A stretch of DNA of 17,920 nt from Wenzhouxiangella sp. Lineage in GTDB: Bacteria; Pseudomonadota; Gammaproteobacteria; Xanthomonadales; Wenzhouxiangellaceae. The notes under the pieces were generated by a model. It saw nothing but the letters and a program-made list of their open reading frames with translations. It was not told where the DNA came from and searched no databases. Positions 1-9,241 of the stretch are shown here, piece after piece (the stretch's first letter is position 1; every line of letters starts with the position of its first letter). A program made the translations under genes and the position numbers. The stretch is from positions 1 through 17,920 of the forward strand of contig JAASTB010000013.1 of the NCBI GenBank assembly GCA_021767625.1, in the 5' to 3' direction.

Positions 1-15
1 GACCACCCTCCCTTG

Positions 16-56
16 CGGGCAGGAGGACGGCACGGCATCGTGCCGTAACCTGCCCG
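16..56. repeat. Two-part inverted repeat (long stem-loop) upstream of the SYLF lipoprotein gene
   Basis: Outer arms CGGGCAGG (16-23) and CCTGCCCG (49-56) are perfect reverse complements. Inner arms ACGGCACG (27-34) and CGTGCCGT (39-46) are also perfect, around the loop GCAT (35-38). A small internal loop (24-26 against 47-48) separates the two stems, so 16 base pairs could form one hairpin. No T-tract follows on either strand, so it is not an obvious intrinsic terminator. It could be a transcript end for a gene left of the window, an operator, or a REP-like repeat. The pairing is certain; the function is not known. Confidence 0.6.
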
Positions 57-65
57 TGAACTAAC

Positions 66-71
66 TATACT
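66..71 (+). promoter_or_regulatory. Possible -10 box for the SYLF lipoprotein gene
   Basis: TATACT at 66-71 is a good match to the sigma70 -10 consensus. It would give a leader of about 65 nt before the ATG at 143. The expected -35 position (about 43-48) holds no recognisable -35 hexamer and falls in the 3' half of the stem-loop at 16-56. The promoter may therefore be weak or activator-dependent, or the match may be chance. Confidence 0.3.
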
Positions 72-142
72 ACGAAAGCGTCGAAACCCAGAAATGCCGG
101 CAATGGCCGGCCCGGATCAACGAACGACCAATGGAGTAGTCA

Positions 143-685
143 ATGTCCGCCAACACCCGAAAGCCCGCAACCCTCGTTTCTCTGTTCCTGCTGCTGGGAC
201 TGCTGGCCGGCTGCGCATCGACACCGTCCGACGACGTGCTCGTGAGCGAATCCCGGGCGGCCCTGGCAAGCTTCGTGGACCGCGACCCGGGATTACAGCG
301 CTGGGTGGACCAGGCCTACGGCTACGCGGTGTTTCCCAATATCGGCAAAGGCGGATTCTGGGTCGGCGGCGGCTTCGGCCGCGGCATCGTCTTCGAGCAG
401 GGCCGGCCGGTGGGCCGAACCTCGGTTTCGCAGGCGACCATCGGTCCGCAGATCGGCGCCCAGTCCTACAGCCAGGTCATCTTCTTCCGCGACGAAGCGG
501 CGCTGCGCCGCTTCCAGCGCGAAAACTTCGAGTTCTCCGCCCAGGCGACCGCCGTGGCCGCCACGGAAGGCCGGGCCGCCACGACCAGCTACGAGAGCGG
601 CGTGGCGGTTTTCAACTACGCACGCGGCGGACTGATGGCGGAGGCATCCGTGGGCGGCCAGAAATTCCGCTACTGGTCGCTCTGA
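143..685 (+). CDS. SYLF-domain (Ysc84-type) lipoprotein
   Basis: The protein has 180 residues. The N-terminus is a lipoprotein signal peptide with a hydrophobic stretch and the lipobox L21-A22-G23-C24, so the mature protein should start at a lipidated Cys24. Ala25-Ser26 rather than Asp follows, which suggests outer-membrane sorting. The rest fits the SYLF/Ysc84 family: a YGYAVFPNIGKGGFWVGGG-like glycine-rich segment near residues 59-77, and a C-terminal block (GVAVFNYARGGLMAEASVGG) ending close to the terminus. SYLF domains bind lipids in eukaryotes; the role of the bacterial lipoproteins is poorly defined. The start is supported by GGAG at 133-136, six bases before the ATG. The last 16 bp overlap the convergent GGDEF-EAL gene. 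Confidence 0.85.
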   Translation: MSANTRKPATLVSLFLLLGLLAGCASTPSDDVLVSESRAALASFVDRDPGLQRWVDQAYGYAVFPNIGKGGFWVGGGFGRGIVFEQGRPVGRTSVSQATIGPQIGAQSYSQVIFFRDEAALRRFQRENFEFSAQATAVAATEGRAATTSYESGVAVFNYARGGLMAEASVGGQKFRYWSL

Positions 686-2202
686 GCGCTTCCGCCTACC
701 CGGATATCGGCGGCCGGCAGCGGTCGTCCGAACCGGTAGCCCTGGAATCGGTCGCAGCCGAGTTCGCGCAATACGCTGAGCTGGCCGTCGGTTTCCACAC
801 CTTCGGCCACTACCGTCAAGCCGAAGATACGCGCCAGGCTGATGATTGCCTCGATGAGAGCCCGATTGGTATCGGCGCGATCCAGCGACTCGATGAAGGC
901 GCGATCGATCTTCAGTTCATTGACCGGCAGATGACGAAGGTAGGCCAGGGATGAATAACCTGTCCCGAAATCGTCCAGTGCAAGACTCACCCCCAGCCCG
1001 CGCAACTGCTCAAGCACTCGGGCACCATCTCTTCCCTGGTCCATCAGCAACGACTCGGTAATCTCGAGGGTCAGGCGGGAAGGCGGCAGTTCGTATCGTT
1101 CCAGCGCACCCGCGACAACGCCCGGCAATTCGCCGGCAGCAAACTGGCGAGCCGACAGGTTCACGCCCACAACGAGATCTTCTTGCCCTTCACGCCGCCA
1201 CTGGGCCAGTTGCTGACACACTTGATCGATCGCCCAGTCTCCCAGGGCCACGATCAGTCCGCTGTTCTCGGCAGCGGGAATGAACTCCGATGGAGGAACC
1301 GGCGGGCCGTCCGACGGAAACCACCGCATCAGCGCCTCGAAAGCAACGACTTCAAGGTCGCTGCCGCCGACGACCGGCTGATAATACATCTGCAACTCGC
1401 CCTGCTCTAGGGCACGCCGCAGGCGCGCGTCGAGCTCGACCTGGCGACGGGTTCTTTCCACCATTTCGAGACGAAACAGCGCGAACTCGTTGCTGCCACG
1501 ATGCTTGGCCCGCGCCAGCGCCGCCTCGGCATACTGCAGCAGGTGCTCCGAATCGGACGCGTCGCCCGGGAAATGCGCCGCACCAATGCAGGCCGAAAGA
1601 TAAACGGAGCTGATCCCGGACGCCGAAAAAGGAGGCGATAGCTCTTCCCGGATACGCTGCACGACCGGCAGCAGCTCTTCTCGATCGGTGATGCCGGGCA
1701 CGATCACCAGGAACTCGTCGGCGCTCGGGTGCGCAAGAATCGCCGACTCGTAGCAGCACGCCCTCAGGCGTCCGGCCGCCGCCTTGAGCAGTTCGTTGCC
1801 GACCGGGTGACCGAAGCTGTCGTTGATGTCGCCGAAGTGGTCGAGATCGATACTGATCAGCCCCACGCCCGTGCGGTGGCGGCGTGCCCGGGTCAGGCTC
1901 TCCTCCAGCCGTATTTCGGCCAGGCGCCGATTGGGCAAACCGGTCAGCTTGTGACGGTAGGCATAATGCTCCAGCCGCGCGATCAGCCGGGATTGCCGCG
2001 CCAGGGCACGCCAGCTCAGCGAGAATACGAGAAGCCCCGTGACCGCTACGAAAGCACTGCCTTTCCAGGTCTGCAGGCGCAGGATCAACCGCGGGTCGTC
2101 GGTCAGCCAGTCGATGGCCGCGTCACTGAATATAATCCAGGTCGTGCCAGCCACGAGGTAGATGGCCGTGAGCTTGAGCGCGCGAACGACGTCCCTGTTC
2201 AA
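670..2202 (-). CDS. Membrane-anchored GGDEF-EAL protein, probable c-di-GMP phosphodiesterase
   Basis: The protein has 510 residues. Two hydrophobic helices (about 9-28 and 48-64) flank a short periplasmic loop, a small two-helix N-terminal module seen in many GGDEF/EAL proteins. The GGDEF domain spans about 80-245, but the signature reads SADEF (160-164): both glycines are lost, so cyclase activity is doubtful. The EAL domain (about 255-500) keeps the family's catalytic residues: E289 of EAL, N348, E380, D410-D411 in DDFGTGYSSL, K431, E467 and Q487. I infer that it degrades c-di-GMP, and the SADEF domain may bind GTP as a regulator. The start is TTG at 2202, supported by GAGGGA about eight bases upstream. 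The stop (670-672) lies inside the end of the convergent lipoprotein gene. Confidence 0.88.
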   Translation of the reverse strand: MNRDVVRALKLTAIYLVAGTTWIIFSDAAIDWLTDDPRLILRLQTWKGSAFVAVTGLLVFSLSWRALARQSRLIARLEHYAYRHKLTGLPNRRLAEIRLEESLTRARRHRTGVGLISIDLDHFGDINDSFGHPVGNELLKAAAGRLRACCYESAILAHPSADEFLVIVPGITDREELLPVVQRIREELSPPFSASGISSVYLSACIGAAHFPGDASDSEHLLQYAEAALARAKHRGSNEFALFRLEMVERTRRQVELDARLRRALEQGELQMYYQPVVGGSDLEVVAFEALMRWFPSDGPPVPPSEFIPAAENSGLIVALGDWAIDQVCQQLAQWRREGQEDLVVGVNLSARQFAAGELPGVVAGALERYELPPSRLTLEITESLLMDQGRDGARVLEQLRGLGVSLALDDFGTGYSSLAYLRHLPVNELKIDRAFIESLDRADTNRALIEAIISLARIFGLTVVAEGVETDGQLSVLRELGCDRFQGYRFGRPLPAADIRVGGSAQSDQ

Positions 2203-2310
2203 CAGATGCTTCCCTCGCCCCTTCGTCCGGAAAGATGCCTGCCGGATTCGTGTTCCGGCCTTTCGAGGGCATTAGTAGCGCATCCACGGCGAGGATGCAA
2301 ACGAGCCGAT
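2203..2310 (-). promoter_or_regulatory. Intergenic region upstream of the GGDEF-EAL gene with a weak promoter candidate
   Basis: On the minus strand, TTGCAT (2300-2295) is followed after 18 nt by ACTAAT (2276-2271), a weak sigma70-like pair. Closer to the gene there is a 6-bp inverted repeat, GCCGGA (2241-2246) and TCCGGC (2254-2259), with a 7-nt loop. It has no T-tract, so it is not a clear terminator for the ABC transporter gene. The 108-nt gap suggests that the GGDEF-EAL gene is transcribed separately from the AsmA-RarD-ABC unit, but read-through cannot be excluded. Confidence 0.25.
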
Positions 2311-4094
<1,784 letters not shown>

Positions 4095-4098
<4 letters not shown>

Positions 4099-5006
4099 GT
4101 CGCCCCCCTGGCCGGCACACGGGTATGCCGGTAGTCTCGCCATCCGGCGATCGTGAACAGCGCCAGCGCAGTCCAGATACAGGCGAATGTAACGGCATGA
4201 TCCGGCGTGAATGGTTCACCGAACAGGAAGACTGCGAGGACGAAAGTCATGCTCGGGGCGAGGTACTGCATGAGCCCTATGGTACTCAGATTGAGACGCC
4301 GCACGCCGGTTGCGAACAGGACAAGCGGAACCAGTGTGACCAGCCCGGTTCCCGCCAGCAAGCCCGCCTCGCCCAGGGATTCGAAGTCGAACGCCAGCAA
4401 GCCGTTCCGATCGAGCCACAGGAGCCACAACAGGGCGAGCGGGGTCATCAGCAAGGTCTCCCAGAACAGCCCCACCAAGGGCCCCACATCGGTCTTCTTG
4501 CGCACCACGCCATACAGCGCGAAACTGAACGCCAGGGCCAGCGCGATCCACGGAAGCCGCCCCACCCTTATCGTCATCCAGGCCGTGCCGGCAAAGGCCA
4601 GCAAGACGGCGATCGTCTGGAGCCGTCCCAGCCGCTCGCGGAAGATGAGCATGCCGAGCAGGACGTTGACAAGGGGGTTGATGAAGTAACCGAGGCTCGT
4701 CGAAAGAACGCGATCCGAATTGATCGCGTAGACGAAGACCAGCCAGTTGAGCGCAATCAGCACCGCACTCAACAGCAGCGCGCCCAGCACCCGGGCGTCG
4801 ACGCGGACTCGCTCGACGAAGCGGCCGCGCTCGCGAACCAGCAGAACGAGACCAAGAAAAACCATCGACCAGATGACCCGGTGGGCGATGATCTCGTCGG
4901 CCCGCACGTAACCCAGTAGCTTGAAATACAGCGGCGCCAGGCCCCAAATGCAAAAGGCGCCGAGCGCGGCCGCCAGGCCGGCCAGCCGTTCCCGATCCGA
5001 ATTCAC
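4095..5006 (-). CDS. rarD: RarD-type EamA/DMT-family permease
   Basis: The protein has 303 residues and about ten hydrophobic helices with no other domain, the usual size for RarD (E. coli 296). It carries family-typical segments: RVIWS near residue 43, an NWLVFVYAIN stretch followed by SLGYFINPLVNVLLG around 87-118, YGVVRKK near 164-170, and a C-terminal GLMQYLAPS block. RarD proteins belong to the drug/metabolite transporter superfamily; the physiological substrate is not firmly known, so this is a family name and not a proven chloramphenicol-resistance function. The start is GTG (5006-5004), overlapping the TGA of the AsmA-like gene as GTGA, with AGGAAGG upstream. Its own TGA overlaps the ABC gene start. 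Both junctions suggest translational coupling. Confidence 0.85.
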
Positions 5007-6589
5007 TGCGCGGCGCCTTCCTCTTGCCTGGCTGCCTCACCTTCCCGCTCGGCCGGCGGCAGCGTCAGGGGCGCTAACTGCGGCTCGGCCAGGGAACCCG
5101 ACAAAGTCCACCACGCGGCCGTCTCCCCCTCGCTGCGGAGTTCTCCACCCAGCTCGCGGGACGAAAGGTCAACAGCCGCCCAACCCTGCCCGGAAAGCTC
5201 GTCCCCGACCAGCTCGTAGGCGGGAAGCTCCAGAAAGCCGGGAGTGTTCCTGAACTCTCCGCTGAATCGATGAAATGGAAGCTCGCTGGTTGCTGCATCG
5301 CCGCGCGACATTCCCAGCGAACCGTCCCAGAGATCGAAACGACCATCCAGCACGTAGGCGGGAGTGCTCGCATCGCCCCAGCTCAGGGTGAGCTGCGCCT
5401 CTCCGCTTCCTTCCAGACTGGCGGGTAGCGCCAGCCAATCGAGCATCTGACCGAACTCGGCCAGGCTCGCGTCCACCGCAAGGGAGTGCGGCGGAGCTTT
5501 CGTCATGACGCCGCTGGCTTCGAGCAGCCCGCCGGGAAAGACTGCAGCGACATTGATCCCCATTCCCGCCGACTGCGTGCGGAGATCGACCCGGGCTTCC
5601 GAAAACGCGACGCCACCCAGGCGCAAGCGCTTGAACTGCAGCTGCGACCTCAGGTCCACCCGGGAGGAAATCGTCGCCAGAACACCGGCCGGATCCACAT
5701 TGAGGCGTTCGTCCAGAAACCGCGCAATCGCCGTCCAGTCCAACTCCCCGCCAGACAGCAGCAAGTCTGCCGCCGGCCCGTCTCCACCGTGGTAGTTGAA
5801 GGAGGCATCAAACCGAGATTCTCCGATCCGGATTTGTCCGCCGGCCAGCGACAAGCGAAACGGCGCCTCGCCCGAGGCGGCCAGATCACCGCTCATCGAC
5901 ACCGTCGTGTCCCATCCGGCGAGACTCGCGACGAACTCCATGTCTCGCAAGCGCACAGGGCGATCGTCCGCGCTCGGCACGTGCAGCATCCCCTCCAGCC
6001 GGACGCCCTTGAGAACCGGCGGAGCCCCCACATCACCGAGAAATCGAAACGCCACAGCCTGGTCGAGACTGAAGCGCTCGAGTTCGATGTGGTCCACCGC
6101 GAGGCTCCTGGGACTTTCCGGGTCGTCTCCGGGATACAGGAAAGTGACGTCCTGAAGCGACAGCGATCGCCCGCCGAACACACGCGCGCCGGAACGAACG
6201 GCAGCCAGCGGGTTCGATGGCGCATTACGCAATTCCGATCCCGCCAGATTGACGACGGCGCCCTCCAGGCGAACCCGTCCAGGCGCGAGATCGCCCTGCA
6301 GGAGGGAGAGCAGCCGGAGGCTCATGCTGACGCGCGCGGCACGAAACAGCGCCCGATTGTCACCCGCTCCCGATCCCCCGATAACCACATTCCGGGCATC
6401 CACAATGGGGCGCGGAAAGAGGCTTAGCTCGAGTGCACCGACGATTTCGACGCGACGCCCGACTTGCTCGCTCAAGCGGTCGGAAAGGATGCCCTTGAGC
6501 CGCGCTTCGTCGAAATAGATGACCGCCGTTCCCCAAAGGCCCAGGAGGATAATGCCCAGTGCGGCGGCAAGGATAATGGTTCGTCGCAT
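5003..6589 (-). CDS. AsmA-family envelope protein
   Basis: The protein has 528 residues. One N-terminal membrane helix (about 4-25) is followed by the AsmA-type opening: a short amphipathic helix, LSEQVGRRVEIVGALELSLF around 39-58, and the Pro-rich turn. The remainder is long repeated beta-strand sequence with the typical late block (LDGRFDLWDGSLG around 414-426). It should be anchored in the inner membrane and extend into the periplasm. AsmA-like proteins (AsmA, TamB, YhdP, YdbH) are linked to moving phospholipids to the outer membrane; assignment to one subfamily is uncertain, and it is shorter than E. coli AsmA (617). The ATG at 6589 was chosen because the membrane helix begins there. An open frame continues upstream to 6805 but crosses the terminator and rplQ. 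The ribosome site is weak (GGAA). Confidence 0.8.
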   Translation of the reverse strand: MRRTIILAAALGIILLGLWGTAVIYFDEARLKGILSDRLSEQVGRRVEIVGALELSLFPRPIVDARNVVIGGSGAGDNRALFRAARVSMSLRLLSLLQGDLAPGRVRLEGAVVNLAGSELRNAPSNPLAAVRSGARVFGGRSLSLQDVTFLYPGDDPESPRSLAVDHIELERFSLDQAVAFRFLGDVGAPPVLKGVRLEGMLHVPSADDRPVRLRDMEFVASLAGWDTTVSMSGDLAASGEAPFRLSLAGGQIRIGESRFDASFNYHGGDGPAADLLLSGGELDWTAIARFLDERLNVDPAGVLATISSRVDLRSQLQFKRLRLGGVAFSEARVDLRTQSAGMGINVAAVFPGGLLEASGVMTKAPPHSLAVDASLAEFGQMLDWLALPASLEGSGEAQLTLSWGDASTPAYVLDGRFDLWDGSLGMSRGDAATSELPFHRFSGEFRNTPGFLELPAYELVGDELSGQGWAAVDLSSRELGGELRSEGETAAWWTLSGSLAEPQLAPLTLPPAEREGEAARQEEGAAQ

Positions 6590-6643
6590 CCGAAATTCCG
6601 GCTGATCCGATCGCACGCGGACGATACGGCCGCGCGAGCGGGC

Positions 6644-6672
6644 ATTGTAGCCCAGTGCGTCGCCGCAAAAAA
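6644..6672 (-). promoter_or_regulatory. Candidate promoter for the AsmA-RarD-ABC unit, overlapping the rplQ terminator T-tract
   Basis: TACAAT (6649-6644) differs from the -10 consensus at one base. Exactly 17 nt upstream lies TTTTTT (6672-6667), part of the T-tract of the rplQ terminator, which would be the -35 element with only partial consensus match. The transcript would begin near 6637 and have a leader of about 48 nt. The -10 element is good and the -35 element is poor. This is the only credible promoter between the terminator and the ATG at 6589. Confidence 0.45.
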
Positions 6673-6698
6673 AAAGCCCGGCAGCGAGGGCCGGGCTT
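6667..6698 (-). terminator. Intrinsic terminator after rplQ
   Basis: On the minus strand, AAGCCCGGC (6698-6690) pairs perfectly with GCCGGGCTT (6682-6674) around a 7-nt loop, and the RNA continues into nine U residues (6675-6667, two of which also pair in the stem). It lies 28 nt after the rplQ stop. No T-tract exists on the plus-strand side, so it acts in one direction. It should end the whole S10-spc-alpha transcript. Confidence 0.95.
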
Positions 6699-6725
6699 CC
6701 TGAACCTCCGGTGTGATCCCGGATG

Positions 6726-7112
6726 CTATTCGGCGGTTTCGGCTCCCGGAGCGTCCGGCCGGTCGACCAACTCGACGTAGGCCATCGGCGCGTTGTCGCC
6801 GGCACGGAACCCGCACTTCAGAATGCGCAGGTAGCCGCCCGGGCGTTCACGGTAACGCGGGCCCAGCTCGGCAAAGAGCTTGCCCACCGCGTCACGGTCG
6901 CGCAGCCGGTTGAATGCCAGGCGACGAGCGGAAACGCTGTCTTCTTTCGCCAGGGTAATCAGCGGCTCGGCCACGCGGCGAAGCTCCTTGGCTTTCGGCA
7001 GCGTGGTCTTGATGAGCTCATGCTCGATCAGGCTGGCGGTCATGTTACGGAACATCGCCCGACGATGCGGCGACGTCCGGTTGAGTTTGCGACCTGCTTT
7101 ACGATGACGCAT
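6726..7112 (-). CDS. rplQ: 50S ribosomal protein L17 (bL17)
   Basis: The protein has 128 residues, close to E. coli L17 (127). It opens with the diagnostic MRHRKAGRKLNRTSPHRRAM, which contacts 23S rRNA, followed by the helical body and the GGYLRILKCGFRAGDNAPMA block. L17 sits on the solvent side of the large subunit near the tunnel exit. It starts 10 nt after the rpoA stop behind a GAGGAG ribosome site and is the last gene of the cluster, immediately before a strong terminator. The acidic tail (DAPGAETAE) is short and variable in the family. Confidence 0.98.
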   Translation of the reverse strand: MRHRKAGRKLNRTSPHRRAMFRNMTASLIEHELIKTTLPKAKELRRVAEPLITLAKEDSVSARRLAFNRLRDRDAVGKLFAELGPRYRERPGGYLRILKCGFRAGDNAPMAYVELVDRPDAPGAETAE

Positions 7113-7122
7113 CGTTTTCTCC

Positions 7123-8127
7123 TCAGTGCTCGGTGCGCGCCAGCGAGGGCGGCGGCCAGTTTTCCAGGCGGGTACCCAGCGACAAATCGTGGGTCGCCAG
7201 CACCGTCTTGATTTCGGTCAGGGACTTCTTGCCCAGGTTCGGGGTCTTGAGAAGCTCCGTTTCGGTCCGCTGCACGAGGTCGCCCACGTACTGGATGTGC
7301 TCGGCCTTCAGGCAATTCGCCGAGCGCACGGTCAGCTCCAGGTCGTCGATCGGCCGCAGGAGAATCGGATCGAAGCTCTCGGTCGTCGTCTCCGTTTCGT
7401 CCTTTTCGCGGGCCACAAAATCGACAAAAACCGACATCTGGTCGACCAGGATGCCTGCGGCCAGCTTGACGGCGTCCTCGCAGCTCATCGTGCCGTTGGT
7501 CTCGATGTCCAGAACCAGCTTGTCCAGGTCCGTGCGCTGTCCGACTCGGGCGCTCTCCACGCTGTAGGCAACGCGGTGCACCGGGCAGTACGAGGCATCG
7601 AGCTGCAGGCGACCGATCGTCCGCGTCTCTTCCTCGTTGAACTTCAGCGCTGCGGCCGGCTGGTAACCCACGCCGCGGGTGACCTTGAGCTGCATACGCA
7701 GCTTGCTGTTCTTGGTCAGGTTGCAGATCACGTGGTCCGGGTTGAGCACATCGATATCGTGATCGAGCTGAATATCCCCGGCCGTGACTGGACCGGCCTT
7801 GTCCTTGCTCAAGGTCAGGGTGGCCTCGTCGCGGCTGTGCATGCGAATAGCCACGTCCTTGAGGTTGAGCAGGACTTCGACGATATCTTCCTGCAAGCCT
7901 TCGACCGCCGTGTACTCGTGGAGCACGCCGTCGATTTCGGCCTCGGTAATGGCGCTGCCGGGAATCGACGACAGCAGGATGCGCCGCAGCGCATTGCCCA
8001 GCGTGTGGCCGAAACCGCGTTCCAGCGGCTCAAGCGTAATGCGGGCGCGTCGCGGCGAGATCTCGTCGACGACAAGCCCCTTGGGCTTGAGCATCGTGCC
8101 GATAAGTTCGCTTATCTGGCCTGACAT
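7123..8127 (-). CDS. rpoA: DNA-directed RNA polymerase subunit alpha
   Basis: The protein has 334 residues (E. coli 329). The N-terminal domain (about 1-238) dimerises and scaffolds beta and beta'; the conserved HTLGNALRRILL is at 41-52. A linker rich in Glu and Thr (about 240-252) leads to the C-terminal domain that contacts UP-element DNA and activators. The E. coli DNA-binding set R265, N268, C269, G296, K298, S299 and E302 is present with an offset of three: R268, N271, C272, G299, K301, S302 and E305. UP-element use is therefore expected to be normal. The start ATG has a GGAGAGG ribosome site. The 54-nt gap to rpsD holds only a 5-bp hairpin. Confidence 0.98.
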   Translation of the reverse strand: MSGQISELIGTMLKPKGLVVDEISPRRARITLEPLERGFGHTLGNALRRILLSSIPGSAITEAEIDGVLHEYTAVEGLQEDIVEVLLNLKDVAIRMHSRDEATLTLSKDKAGPVTAGDIQLDHDIDVLNPDHVICNLTKNSKLRMQLKVTRGVGYQPAAALKFNEEETRTIGRLQLDASYCPVHRVAYSVESARVGQRTDLDKLVLDIETNGTMSCEDAVKLAAGILVDQMSVFVDFVAREKDETETTTESFDPILLRPIDDLELTVRSANCLKAEHIQYVGDLVQRTETELLKTPNLGKKSLTEIKTVLATHDLSLGTRLENWPPPSLARTEH

Positions 8128-8181
8128 GATTGCCTCTCCAAATTCGGTTTTCGTGTGCAGCGCGGGCTCGTGGCCCGGCGC

Positions 8182-8808
8182 TTACTTCGAGTACAGCTCG
8201 ACGATGAGATTCTCGTTGATGTCCGGCGGCAGGTCGTCCCGTTCGGGAGCTGCCTTGAAGACGCCTTCCATCTTGTCGAAATCCACGTCGATCCATGCCG
8301 GCACCAGATCCAGCTCACGCGCCACGTTGATGGCTTCCTGAATGCGCAGCTGCTTGCGGGCCTTCTCGCGAATCGACACGCGATCTTCCGCCTGCACCTG
8401 GTAGGAGGGGATATTGACCACCTTGCCATTGACCTCGACGGACTTGTGGCTCACCAGCTGGCGCGCCTGCGCGCGCGTCACGGCGAAACCGAGCCGATAA
8501 ACGACATTGTCGAGGCGGCTCTCCAGCAGCTGCAGCAGGTTCTCGCCGGTTGCGCCCTTGCGACGGGCCGCTTCCTTGTAGTAGTTGCGGAACTGCTTCT
8601 CCAGAACGCCGTACATGCGGCGCACCTTCTGCTTCTCGCGCAGCTGGAGCGCGTAGTCCGACAAGCGCTGACGGCGGCTATCGCCGTGCTGGCCTGGCGG
8701 CTGATTCAGTTTGCACTTCGACTCGAGGCCGCGCGCGGGGCTCTTGAGGTTGAGATCAACGCCCTCGCGGCGTGCGAGCTTGCAGGTGGGTCCGGTATAT
8801 CTAGCCAT
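8182..8808 (-). CDS. rpsD: 30S ribosomal protein S4 (uS4)
   Basis: The protein has 208 residues (E. coli 206). It opens with MARYTGPTCKLARREG. The S4 RNA-binding fold spans about 97-160, including LDNVVYRLGF and RAQARQLVSHKSVEVNGK. Only two cysteines are seen in the N-terminal region, so this is the zinc-free form. S4 is a primary 16S rRNA binder that starts assembly of the 30S body, forms part of the mRNA entry site with S3 and S5, and in E. coli represses the alpha operon by binding its leader mRNA. The gene follows rpsK by 26 nt. Codon 3 is AGA, uncommon for Arg in this window. Confidence 0.98.
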   Translation of the reverse strand: MARYTGPTCKLARREGVDLNLKSPARGLESKCKLNQPPGQHGDSRRQRLSDYALQLREKQKVRRMYGVLEKQFRNYYKEAARRKGATGENLLQLLESRLDNVVYRLGFAVTRAQARQLVSHKSVEVNGKVVNIPSYQVQAEDRVSIREKARKQLRIQEAINVARELDLVPAWIDVDFDKMEGVFKAAPERDDLPPDINENLIVELYSK

Positions 8809-8834
8809 ATCTCTTCAGTCTGCCTGCCGGTGAC

Positions 8835-9230
8835 TTACACGCGACGTTTCTTGGGTGGACGGCAGCCGTTATGGGGAATCGGCGTGACGTCGATGATGTT
8901 GGTAATCTTGAATCCGGCCGCATTGAGCGAGCGTACCGAAGACTCGCGGCCCGGTCCGGGACCGTTGACGCGAACCTCGAGGTTCTTCATGCCGAATTCC
9001 TGGGCGGTGCGGCCGGCGTTGTCGGCCGCCACCTGGGCGGCGAACGGCGTCGACTTGCGCGAACCGCGGAAACCGGAACCACCCGAAGTGGCCCAGGAAA
9101 CCGTATTGCCCTGGCGGTCGGTGATCGTGATGATCGTGTTGTTGAATGAGGCATGCACGTGGGCAATGCCGTCGACAACGGTCTTTTTGACCTTCTTCCT
9201 GCTCTTGCTAGCGCTCTGCTGCTTGGCCAT
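8835..9230 (-). CDS. rpsK: 30S ribosomal protein S11 (uS11)
   Basis: The protein has 131 residues (E. coli 129). A basic lysine-rich N-terminal tail precedes the core HVHASFNNTIITITDRQGN. The C-terminal GPGPGRESSVRSLNAAG and DVTPIPHNGCRPPKKRRV blocks are nearly invariant in the family. S11 sits in the platform of the small subunit beside the mRNA exit and the 3' end of 16S rRNA. It begins 11 nt after the rpsM stop. The C-terminal Asn-Gly is the site known to be converted to isoaspartate in E. coli S11. Confidence 0.98.
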   Translation of the reverse strand: MAKQQSASKSRKKVKKTVVDGIAHVHASFNNTIITITDRQGNTVSWATSGGSGFRGSRKSTPFAAQVAADNAGRTAQEFGMKNLEVRVNGPGPGRESSVRSLNAAGFKITNIIDVTPIPHNGCRPPKKRRV

Positions 9231-9241
9231 GTGTTACTACC

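Noticed and set aside
94..954. Plus-strand open frame of 286 codons overlapping the SYLF lipoprotein gene and the GGDEF-EAL gene
   Set aside because: It is in another frame of two well-supported genes and its translation is arginine-rich low-complexity sequence.
2241..2259. Inverted repeat GCCGGA/TCCGGC between the ABC and GGDEF-EAL genes as a terminator
   Set aside because: No run of T follows on either strand and the stem is short; mentioned only as part of the intergenic description.
6590..6805. N-terminal extension of the AsmA-like protein by 72 codons
   Set aside because: The extension crosses the strong rplQ terminator and the end of rplQ. The membrane helix and a plausible promoter both fit the ATG at 6589.
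7126..8124. Plus-strand open frame of 332 codons opposite rpoA
   Set aside because: It mirrors rpoA almost exactly. Antisense of a conserved GC-rich gene often stays open, and the protein looks like no known family.
8163..8177. Hairpin (CGGGC with GCCCG, 5-nt loop) in the rpsD-rpoA spacer
   Set aside because: Only five base pairs and no T-tract, which is ordinary for GC-rich DNA. It does not justify a terminator or attenuator call.
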